Assembly (NCBI GenBank): GCA_029953675.1
Contig: JAMWBK010000008.1
Location: 1,645,001-1,709,000 of the forward strand
Direction of reading: 5' to 3'
Length of the DNA: 64,000 nt
Source of the DNA: Rhodosorus marinus
Lineage: Eukaryota; Rhodophyta; Stylonematophyceae; Stylonematales; Stylonemataceae
The notes below the pieces were generated by a model that was given only the letters and a program-made list of their open reading frames with translations, did not search any database and was not told the origin of the DNA. Below, one piece after another: positions 55,876-64,000 of the stretch (positions are counted from its first letter, which is position 1; the number at the start of each line of letters is the position of its first letter). Both the position numbers and the translations under genes were made by a program.

Positions 55876-56149
55876 AGCTGAGAGACTGCAGCGCCAGCCA
55901 CCAGAAGAGGTGACCCAGCCATCACAAAAGAGTGTGGCGAGGAGAAGTTTCACCACAAAAGCTCCGTAAACAAAGGCGAATACCCAATACAGAGTACCCC
56001 GACCAACTTCCACCACAACCCCAAAGGAAGGAGAGAAAGCCCGCAGACAAGCCACACACCCCTCAAAAGCCGAGGGAAAGACAACGGAGGGTTTCCACGA
56101 ACAAACACTACGACAACCAAAAACGAGCGCAACCTGACACCATAGACCT

Positions 56150-57240
56150 TCACACACCACAAACCGTACGAAACATTTTCGCATCCACTCCAAGTTTGAC
56201 TTTTCCCGATGCCCTAAGCTTTCCGCAATGCATGGCTGGAACCTGTGAGACCGGCCCTCTGGCGGAGAGCGGCAGAAGGGAGATGGGTACCGGACATGGG
56301 GCAAGTGCAAGCGAGGTCCACATATGCTGAGGGTCTGGCGGCTGCGTCAGATACCAGGAGATCTGCGTTGCGGAGGGTGTTCGAGCAGTACCGATTCCAC
56401 CTCGATCGTGTGGCCAAATCTTGTCAAGTGTTCGCTCAGGGGGGGGGGTGGAGGGGATATTCCAGGCGTGTGTATCTCTTCGTGTGATTACCTCGCAGCA
56501 GTCCACACGAGCCCAGGAAATGGTACCCACCTCCGTCGATACGGCTGGCACAACCTTGGTAGAAGGAACGGCGATTGGAATGTAAGGGGCCAGTGGCAAA
56601 CCCAGGTAGATGCGTACCGCGGTCCGGAAGTGAAAGGCGTACAGTCGTTGACCCGGCGGCGAGGGCAGAGTTGTTAGCCATACGTGGGATAGACGACCTC
56701 CCATGCCCCGTAGACGAGCCTCAGTGGTAGGCGGAGTAAGTGGAGAGTTGAGCAAGATTGCGAGAGCAGCACTGGGTTGGCCCCAAGTGAGGCTATGTTC
56801 GATCACATCATCGCATGAGCTCCACGACTGCTCATACCCGGGTAATCGGCCGCTGGGTGACCGGGGGCTGGCTTCCCCACCGTCGTCCAGCCAGCGATTA
56901 ACCGTAGATTCCACGACGACCTCATTGCGTCCCCATAGAATTTCCCTTCAGGAATCGAATTTTGATCGATTCTCTTCCGGCACTGCATTACCGACGAAAC
57001 GGCTGGTCGAGGCCGTCATAGACGCGCATTAGCGCACCTTGAAAGGTTGACTGGGTCATCGTTCGCCAGCGCCCAGTCAAAACGCAGGCAATCCCGAACC
57101 TAAATCCCACCAGGGTATGAAGAGCGGTGGCCCAGGAGGCTACGGTCGCAGTCGAGCGGACAGGACGCCGGTTACCAACTCCAAAGCCTTTCAGGCGCAA
57201 GGGTAGAGCCATCTGGGCAGTCTGAGGTCCCTATCAGGGG
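56150..57240 (-). mobile_element. RLE-A' copy lacking its 3' end
   Basis: Minus order: RT thumb (MALPLRLKGFGVGNRR, then SWATALHTLVGF, 57212-57090), SLTWGQPSAALAILLNSPLT, the finger region with first Cys replaced by Tyr (YQGCASRIDGGGYHFLGSC, about 56520-56590), the RLE core ADLLVSDAAARPSAYVDLAC (about 56390-56330), and EWMRKCF where it stops at about 56160. Frameshifted in at least two places. Unlike other copies the 3' tail is missing. Confidence 0.75.
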
Positions 57241-57416
57241 ACGATGCCGAAGAAAATGGTTCGTCCAAGAGTGTGCCCCAATGTGTTAGCGTCGCCTCGT
57301 CCGCCTTAGCAGCAATTCACGCTCCCCATTGAGATGGAAGACTTGGCAGCCAATAGTTGACCCGCACAAAAAAAATTCGGGAAATCAGCAATTTACAACA
57401 CTGGATGGATTGGCTG
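57241..57416. other. Short non-coding stretch
   Basis: Nothing recognised. Confidence 0.3.
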
Positions 57417-57683
57417 GTGGTGGTTTTACTGGCTTTATTAGCACAGCCTACAGCGCTACGCAAACCGAGAAAAGGAACTAAGAACTAGGTAGGGAAGCGT
57501 GCAAACCCAGGCGCCGATGGCGCGCCTCGGCAAGCATGCTGCTCGAACATCGCCACAAGAGACACTTAAGCGCCGCGAAAGTTCCAAGTATTCAACAGGA
57601 TGCTCAGTGAAACATTTCCGCAACCACTCCAAACCCGACTTCTCCACGTGACCAAAGCTTTCCACAATGAAAGGCTGGAACCG
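57417..57683 (-). mobile_element. RLE-A 3' fragment
   Basis: Tail with duplicated ggttttactggctttatta and the C-terminal module (ESFGHVEKSGLEWLRKCFTE). Truncated at ggctggaaccg. Confidence 0.85.
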
Positions 57684-57872
57684 GTGGTTTTACTAACATA
57701 GCCTGATGCGCTGCGCAAGACGTAAAAGGAAACTGGCGACTAGGGAGATAAGCACGTAAGCCCAGGCGGCGGTGGCGCGCCTCGGCAAGCATGTTCCTAG
57801 AATACCTCCAGAGAGCGACACTTCAACGGCGGAGGAGCACCAGCTATTCTTCAGGATGTTTGGTGAAACAAA
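57684..57872 (-). mobile_element. RLE-A' 3' fragment
   Basis: A new tail begins gtggttttactaacatagcc immediately at the truncation of the previous copy, followed by the ggcgcgcctcggcaagcatg and ttcaggatgtttggtg pieces. Confidence 0.85.
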
Positions 57873-58149
57873 GCTGCTCCTATGGAATCCAGGTGCCCAT
57901 TACAGAAGCAGCGGTTTGAGCACATTTCCTTATCCACACACCCAATACAGGTGGATTACGGGCTCCTCGAATGGTTCCAAAAATGTCCGATCAAATCGCA
58001 GCCGCACTCATCCGATACACAGCCGGAGAGCTGCGCTCCGTTGGTAGAGAGTGAGGAAGCTCGGATTACGTCCAAGCTTGTGGATGGGCCGGAAAAGGAC
58101 GGTTGCAAATACCATATTTGTGTCAATTGCCTAATTCACTTTGCAGGTT
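57873..58149. other. Downstream region of beta-helix gene 2
   Basis: Contains the 3' UTR of the minus-strand gene. No gene recognised. Confidence 0.4.
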
Positions 58150-60513
58150 CTAAACGACTCTAAGAGCGCTGACAATTACATGGTCGAAGTTATTGTTCCT
58201 CCGAACCAGTCCTGAGACAGGATTCCTTATGTCATCGAAGAAGATGATCCCGTACAGGTAGCTCGAGTATGGACCGACAACTACGCTTGCAATCTTGACA
58301 GCCTTTGAATTCGCTAGGGAAATCACCGAATAACTGCCACTGGCTCCATAGCAGGTGACCGCGCGGATGCTTAAATAGTCACAGTTGTCAAATTGCATTT
58401 GTCCAGCGTACCCAAAGTCAGAGTCGTAGATTTTCACCCTGTATATTACAGCTGCTTCCGCATTTTTCATGTACACCGCCCTACGACTGGAGCTGACTGT
58501 CAAGGAATCGATTGAAATCTCAGTCAAAGTCTCAGCTTCGCCTCCGACAAGAACAGCCGTGGTGACTTCGGTGATCTCCAGGTTCACCAGGGCTATTCGA
58601 TTTGGTAGGTCAACAACCCCACTGTGGGCAACAATAACTCCGTCTTTGCAGCCACGGGCGAAGAGTCCATCCACAAAAACGTTCACGACACCATTCTCGA
58701 GTCTAAGCGCGTGCTCCTGACTCATTGAGCCAGTAAGCGCAGCAACGTCCTCGACAATCACGTTTTTCGTGCCCTTGTTGCTGACTTCGTTACCCTGAAC
58801 TGTCATCAGACCTGCACGATTGTTTTGGCCTCTGATTCTCCTCAGCGTCACCCCGTTGATTTCCTTGTTCGTCGGAGCAACCCGGATCCCCAAGCCAGGA
58901 GAGTTTGCAAAGGAACAATCTTGCACTGTACAAAGTGAGCGCTCAATGAGCAGAAGGTCCGTAGATGGGAGCGCTTGGTCGATATCCCGTATTCGAAGTC
59001 CTTTCAAGTCGCAGTTTTCCAATATGACCATTTCAGATCTCACGATCACTGGAATTTTGCCTGCGTCCCATTGGATAATGTTGACCCCAGAGAGTGTAAG
59101 CGGTTTGTCGATAACGACGCTCGTTACGTTAAAGAGACAGTCTGGACGAGGGCCTACGAGCTTGACATACGGATCGGCGGCCAAGATCTGACCTTCCAGA
59201 GGCAATTCACATTCAAGGACGATGACGGGGGCGCTCCCTACGACTGGGGCAGGCGTCGGCGATGGTGTCGGTGTCATCGGTCGCGTAGGCAGCGGTGTAC
59301 CTGTTGGCTTTGGCGTTGGCTTTGGCGTTGGTTTTGGCGTTGGTGTCGGGGACACGAAGAGTATCTTATCATCACTGCTAGCTCTCGCGAGCAGCGACTC
59401 TTCCACCACCAGTTCCGTCCTGTCCAGACCGAAATCGACCTTGAACTGGATCCCGTGACGGGCGGTCAAGTCCTCGCCGAGCACTACGGATTTCAACTTG
59501 ACGTTTCGACACTGATCAAACTCCAGCGCGGCTTTCCTGGCTTCTCCCCTCGACATGTACAAGTCTCTCATCCTGATCCCGTCAACGTTACGGAAGGAGG
59601 CAATACTTCTAGTTTTCCTGAGGTTGGACGCGCGGATGTCTTGGAGCCGTATGAGCACTATGTTCCTCATGTATAGCGCCCAATACGTATGTTCAGCGTT
59701 TATCCTGGTGATCGTGATGTTGCTGTGTATAACCGCCGGGTCCGTCTGACAATTGATACCAAAGCTGCAGTTCTTCACGAAGACGTTGGATATCGTAATG
59801 TTCTTGTTGCCGTGATCCAGCTCCTTGTGATCTTGGATTGCAACGCCGTACATGGCATTTTCAGAGTAAACATTGCGAACGATGACGTTCTCTACCCCGT
59901 CACTGACTTCCACGGCACCTCTGGCGCCGGACCTGTACGATCTGATGTTGTCGACGACGATGTTTCTGGTCCTTGGACCGCTGTTCTTTGCAGTGGAGAT
60001 TGAGACCGTCTCCCGACCATTCCGAATTCCCAGAATGTCTCTTATAACGCCGCCGTCTATATCCTCCGTTCTTCCAGTCCCCACAACGCTGATGCCGTCC
60101 CGTGAGGAGTTAATCACCTGCCCCCGTTCCAAATGGAAGTGACTGGCCCGAATCACGACCATGGACTGTCTGAGCTTGTCAAAAATCGACCCTCGGTTCC
60201 CAGTAAGAACGAAGTCGTACATGCTGAACCGGTCCCCGTTCACCAGGAAGACGGACCTCGCGTACCCAGCCTGCACACGAACGTGTACGCCTCGGAGGGT
60301 TATACCCGGTTCGAAGATTCTTATAGTCTGGAAAACAGCCCACTCACACCCTCCTGCGGGCGCAAGCAGCTCCGAATCCGCAGGTGCTGAGGTAATCTGA
60401 TTCCTCAGTGGCTTTCTGCAATCCAACACGATCGGATCTGCCCCAAGACTGATCCCAACGCACTGCCCGAAGGCCAGGAGGACTACAAACCGCAACGTAT
60501 TCATATTGTCCAT
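58150..60513 (-). CDS. Secreted twin beta-helix protein 2
   Basis: 787 residues from ATG 60513; a second ATG three codons on (60504) is equally possible. Signal peptide about 1-24 (MNTLRFVVLLAFGQCVGISL within it), mature start ADPIVLDC as in protein 1. Two beta-helix halves, linker TPTPKPTPKPTPKPTG between them; the second half opens APVIVLECELPLEGQILAAD, nearly the same as in protein 1 (LEEQILAADPYVKLVGPGP against LEGQILAADPYVKLVGPRP). PbH1-like strands throughout (KNITISNVFVKNC, NVIVRNVYSENA). Both proteins end with ALRV(V/I). Clear paralogs, diverged in most positions, so an older duplication than that of the VWA genes. Function unknown; extracellular carbohydrate binding or cleavage is the best inference. 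Confidence 0.85.
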   Translation of the reverse strand: MDNMNTLRFVVLLAFGQCVGISLGADPIVLDCRKPLRNQITSAPADSELLAPAGGCEWAVFQTIRIFEPGITLRGVHVRVQAGYARSVFLVNGDRFSMYDFVLTGNRGSIFDKLRQSMVVIRASHFHLERGQVINSSRDGISVVGTGRTEDIDGGVIRDILGIRNGRETVSISTAKNSGPRTRNIVVDNIRSYRSGARGAVEVSDGVENVIVRNVYSENAMYGVAIQDHKELDHGNKNITISNVFVKNCSFGINCQTDPAVIHSNITITRINAEHTYWALYMRNIVLIRLQDIRASNLRKTRSIASFRNVDGIRMRDLYMSRGEARKAALEFDQCRNVKLKSVVLGEDLTARHGIQFKVDFGLDRTELVVEESLLARASSDDKILFVSPTPTPKPTPKPTPKPTGTPLPTRPMTPTPSPTPAPVVGSAPVIVLECELPLEGQILAADPYVKLVGPRPDCLFNVTSVVIDKPLTLSGVNIIQWDAGKIPVIVRSEMVILENCDLKGLRIRDIDQALPSTDLLLIERSLCTVQDCSFANSPGLGIRVAPTNKEINGVTLRRIRGQNNRAGLMTVQGNEVSNKGTKNVIVEDVAALTGSMSQEHALRLENGVVNVFVDGLFARGCKDGVIVAHSGVVDLPNRIALVNLEITEVTTAVLVGGEAETLTEISIDSLTVSSSRRAVYMKNAEAAVIYRVKIYDSDFGYAGQMQFDNCDYLSIRAVTCYGASGSYSVISLANSKAVKIASVVVGPYSSYLYGIIFFDDIRNPVSGLVRRNNNFDHVIVSALRVV

Positions 60514-60741
60514 TCTTCCCTTCCTAAAGAAGAATCCGCCGCAACTCAAAAACCCCAGAAAATTGTTCAATCAAGAATCAAGCAGAGAAGTCTCATCTCC
60601 CTACCAACCCACGATCGCTCCACACCCTTCCCTCCCCATCCAATCTCACACGACCCGCAAACGCACATAATACCGGACCTGTCTCACACGCACTCTCTCC
60701 CTTTTCAACCCCCGCTTCCTACTCCCTCACATCCAGACCTG

Positions 60742-60748
60742 TTTATAT
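60742..60748 (-). promoter_or_regulatory. Possible TATA box of beta-helix gene 2
   Basis: The minus strand reads gatataaaca about 230 bp before the ATG. The position is plausible but no start site is known; protein 1 has no counterpart. Confidence 0.35.
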
Positions 60749-61600
60749 CTCTCCAGCAAACCGCTCCATCGCAACCATCTGGTTCCTGTTTCTATTGTTT
60801 TCTTGTTTTCTTTCCGAACCCAACATGATTGCCCACTAATTTTATTTTTTTTTGGTTTCACAAGGCTGGAACCTCCCTGGTTAGGGAAACCTCTTCATCC
60901 TCAAACCACGCTCTTGAACATCAAGAAAACCAAAACCTACTATGTCCGCACCCCCCCCTCCCGGACTCCCAAACGTTTGGATGAATTCCCTTGCAAACAC
61001 ACTAAAAACAATCAAATCGAAAAAGGACACATGGTGAAGGCAGAGGCGCTGATTGTGTCCGGAGTAGACGTAGCACTTTTGTTGTCGGTAAATTCAGAAG
61101 CACTAAATGTTTGTTTGTTTTTTCTCGCTTCTTGTTCAGTGAAACCTACATTCCTACTAGAGTTTTGGAAATAATTTGTGGAAACGAAATTCATAATCCT
61201 TTTTTTACTTCTTTGGTGTACAAAAAGTTTCATAATTTCATATTCGGTACATTCCCGCGTTTCGTCCGCTGGAGCTGAACCTGTTTCTTGTTTGTTTTTC
61301 ATAGAAATTGTCCGATGTATTTTCACCCCTCAAAAGTATTTGGAAGCAAAACCCCGAAAAGAAATTGAGGCTCCACGTTCATGTTTGCACACCTTTTTTA
61401 TCTCGCCAGCATGCGTTTTCGGTTTTCCTGTGAAACTAACAAACCCGGATGGGTGTCCTGCGTTTTGGGTTGCATTCTCTTGGCATATTTGGTAGTGCTT
61501 TTTCGGGGGGCGGGTTTGGAATTGGTGTGAGGTTTAGAAGATGGGAATCAAAAGAGCTCTGTGACACTGCTACGTCAAGTAGCTGAGGTTAAAGCGGACG
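60749..61600. other. Non-coding stretch
   Basis: Nothing recognised; overlapping plus and minus frames of about 100 codons have no domain. Confidence 0.4.
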
Positions 61601-61639
61601 ATAGTTCCACACACTACTACTATGGGGGGAAAAAACGGT

Positions 61640-63440
61640 TTGGACTTGTCTGGGTTCAAAACACGGTTCTACGGCTCTGTGTTCGTAAAACCACATGGAG
61701 GGCAAAACTCGAAACGAGGAGGAGAGCGGAGAAAAACAACGAATTTACAGAATGCCAATTACAATTCATGATTGTCGATTTTAATAGTTTAGATTGTTTT
61801 CTATATATTGCGCTGAATATTTTGCCCATCCGTTGATGCGTTTCCCCTCTGAAGTGGCGGCGGAAAAAGGTTTCACCCCCATTCCGCTGAGTATCCGATA
61901 GACTCCTCCTGACGGAGCTGGCACTGTGCGTCCCGATCGCCTCCTCCTTGCCCAATAACTCATTCGTTCGGCATCCGGGGGGAGGAGGGAGGGGGAAGCT
62001 AGTTTGTGCGAAAAGGTGGCTATTTTTTCCTTTACTTTTGTTTCTCCTTCGCACCGATAGAGACGTGGAGTTCTTTCGCGAACGAACTTGTGCTCTAGAC
62101 TACTTTTTATCCAGGGAGGGGAAAGGACTTTGGGCTTGTCTGGGTTCAAAACAAGCTACTAATCGGAACTGGGGAGTGTGCCCACCCGGCTCCCGATCTC
62201 CCTTGCCGAATGACACAATCCGATCGGCATTTTTGATGCCAAAATGGTGGTTGGACTAAAACCCTATATCCAAAAACTAAAATATAAAGAACGTCATAGA
62301 AAATTCAACGTCTTTGCGTGGGCCCTCATTTATTCCTTTCATTGAAAATAATTACCAAAGAGTTTATTTACAAAATTGTTATTATTCAGTTCGTGATATC
62401 CTGTAACGTCAACGATTAATTCAAAAAAAAAGGAGGAAACTGTCCATTTTGCTGCTGTTCGGGCGTTGATATAAGACATTTTTATTTCGTCTATATGATA
62501 AATGAACCAGCCTAGTTTTTATTTTCAAAAACATGGATCTACGCTAGGTCTGATACCTGATAGTTTTGATAGAAAACCCCATTTACGTTATTTCTTTTGT
62601 ATATTATTGTAAGAATGGTTTTGGAAGAGATAATTTTGAAAGAATTGTCCAATGCCTTAAAAACGAAACCCCATGCAAAAACATGCAAGTTCAATGTAAT
62701 TTCACGCGCTTCATTGTCAAGGGCTAAACCAAACTGATGGCAAGGAGAAAAAGATTGCTATGGCGAAAAATTAAATTTTTAAAAAATTGGTTTCTTTCCG
62801 GACTCTCCCCTCCCTCCGTGTTCCGAGTTTTGCTTGAATGGAGTGGTTGGTTTTTACGAACAAGTCGTCCATAAAGCGGCCCATGCACTTGATGTGAAAC
62901 CTATTCAACAATAATATAGAATACAATCTAGATTGCTAAAATCGAACGTTATAAATTGTATTTGATATTTTGTAAATTCGGAATTTTCTCAAAAGGGCTT
63001 CCGCCATGTTTCGAGTTTTGCCCTCCAGGTGGTGATTTTTTGAACACATGGACCTGAAAAGCTACTCCCTCAGGACGGAAAGTGAACCACTACAAAACGC
63101 CAACAAAAAAAGAAGCCAGGCAAACGGTGACGTGCCTGCCTCGACGAACACCATCCGGCGAAGATATCGTCTGAGAGCAATCGGCAAGAGGAGTATCGGA
63201 TCCGCTAGACTGGACGGTGTGAAACCTTTTTACCGGCGCCCACTTCAAGCACTAACGATGTTTAGATGTGAAACGGTTGCACAAAAAAATACCATCCATT
63301 GTTGATGCGGATGGGGAAAGTATTCAACAATATATAGAAAACAATCTAAATTATTAAAATCGAAAGTCGTGAATTGTACTTGACATTTTTTGTAAATTCG
63401 AAAACATTTTCTCGGCCCTCTTCCGTGCCGCATTAAATAA
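61640..63440. repeat. Unclassified repeat family with inverted copies
   Basis: 61690-61850 (plus) is matched in reverse complement at 63295-63440 and again at about 62895-63030: gattttaata(g/a)tttagattg then ttttctatatattg and a cat-ccg-ttgatgcg end. A direct repeat, ttgtctgggttcaaaac, occurs at 61648 and 62137. No reading is conserved. Confidence 0.7.
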
Positions 63441-63629
63441 ATTCATTCAATAAGGAACTGGAGCAAGAAACTCGAATATAGTACTTGCGGCCAGAATCTG
63501 ATATAAGTCCAGACGTGAAGAACAGTTGAGTGTTCCTTGCAGATACGGCATGACTCTTTTCTCCTTGTCGCATTCACCGACATGCCCTATAATTACTCAT
63601 CTTCCTCGCCAGGACGCACGCCCGGAGCC

Positions 63630-64000
63630 TCTCGGTATATCCATGGCGCTCTCCTGCAGCCGGCAAATAGCCACCATCCTGAGGATTAGGAACAGCAAGA
63701 TCAACGCCGTACGACACACGTCGTACGGCGGCAATCGTCACAGGTGACCACGAGGTCAGCCACGCGGCGATCATCATTCTGGTCGTCTGCGACAGCAGGG
63801 GCTTCTCACATTCAATTTCAAGACCGGTTTGCCGTACGATTGGCCGAAGTTCGCGGCATAACGGATTCAAGATCCGCGTATGTCGGCAGGTCGGGCGCCC
63901 TTCACAGCAGGGCAACTGGCGAGCAGGTGGGCGACAAAATCCGCGGTATATTCCTTCTGAGAGCATAGAGGGCACGGCGAAGCCATCTCGGAAGGCCAGG
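63630..64000 (-). mobile_element. RLE-C copy running off the window
   Basis: The minus strand enters with a finger C-P-L-C-x11-H-x4-C (about 63980-63915), followed after frameshifts by VDLAVPNPQDGGYLPAAGER (about 63705-63650), the type C RLE end. The element continues beyond 64000. It is the only type C copy here that includes the finger. Confidence 0.7.

Overview
This is nuclear DNA of a eukaryote. Two genes carry short GT-AG introns (96, 111 and 96 bp), TATAAATA boxes lie upstream of secreted-protein genes, proteins have long Ser/Thr/Pro linkers, and the window is full of decayed non-LTR and Ty1/copia retrotransposons. The mix of (TPSP)n wall-type linkers, twin beta-helix secreted proteins, a Hint domain and few introns suggests a walled microalga (a red alga is my guess), but nothing here fixes the phylum.

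Layout. 1-6.9 kb: one unit of a segmental duplication ending in a VWA-domain gene that has lost its signal peptide. 6.9-15.6 kb: nested fragments of non-LTR elements around an AC-rich gene desert. 15.6-21.3 kb: a broken Ty1/copia region with three LTR-like sequences. 21.3-29 kb: non-coding, its second half paralogous to 1-3.2 kb. 29.5-34.4 kb: intact secreted protein with two 12-Cys domains and four nearly identical VWA domains. 36.4-39 kb: inverted, truncated third VWA paralog, tail-to-tail with the second. 40.4-41.5 kb: membrane-anchored GT25-type glycosyltransferase. 42.4-44.7 kb: secreted trypsin-like protease fused to a hedgehog-type Hint domain. 47.9-50.2 and 58.2-60.5 kb: two paralogous secreted twin beta-helix proteins. 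50.7-57.9 kb: element graveyard. 60.6-64 kb: mostly non-coding, with an inverted-repeat family and the edge of another element.

All recognisable host genes belong to the secretory pathway: two or three wall/matrix-type adhesion proteins, two beta-helix proteins, one glycosyltransferase and one protease-Hint protein. They may act together at the cell surface, but that is inference from domains and proximity. The mobile DNA is dominated by a restriction-like-endonuclease (RLE) class of non-LTR element, recognised by a C-x2-C-x9-H-x4-C finger followed by an (A/P)D-x14-D-...-K-x3-Y nuclease core. At least three tail types are present, here called A (with variant A'), B and C. Type A copies are repeatedly joined head-to-tail at each other's 3' tails. 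Starts given below are ATG codons; longer readings of several of these frames begin at TTG or GTG and were not used.
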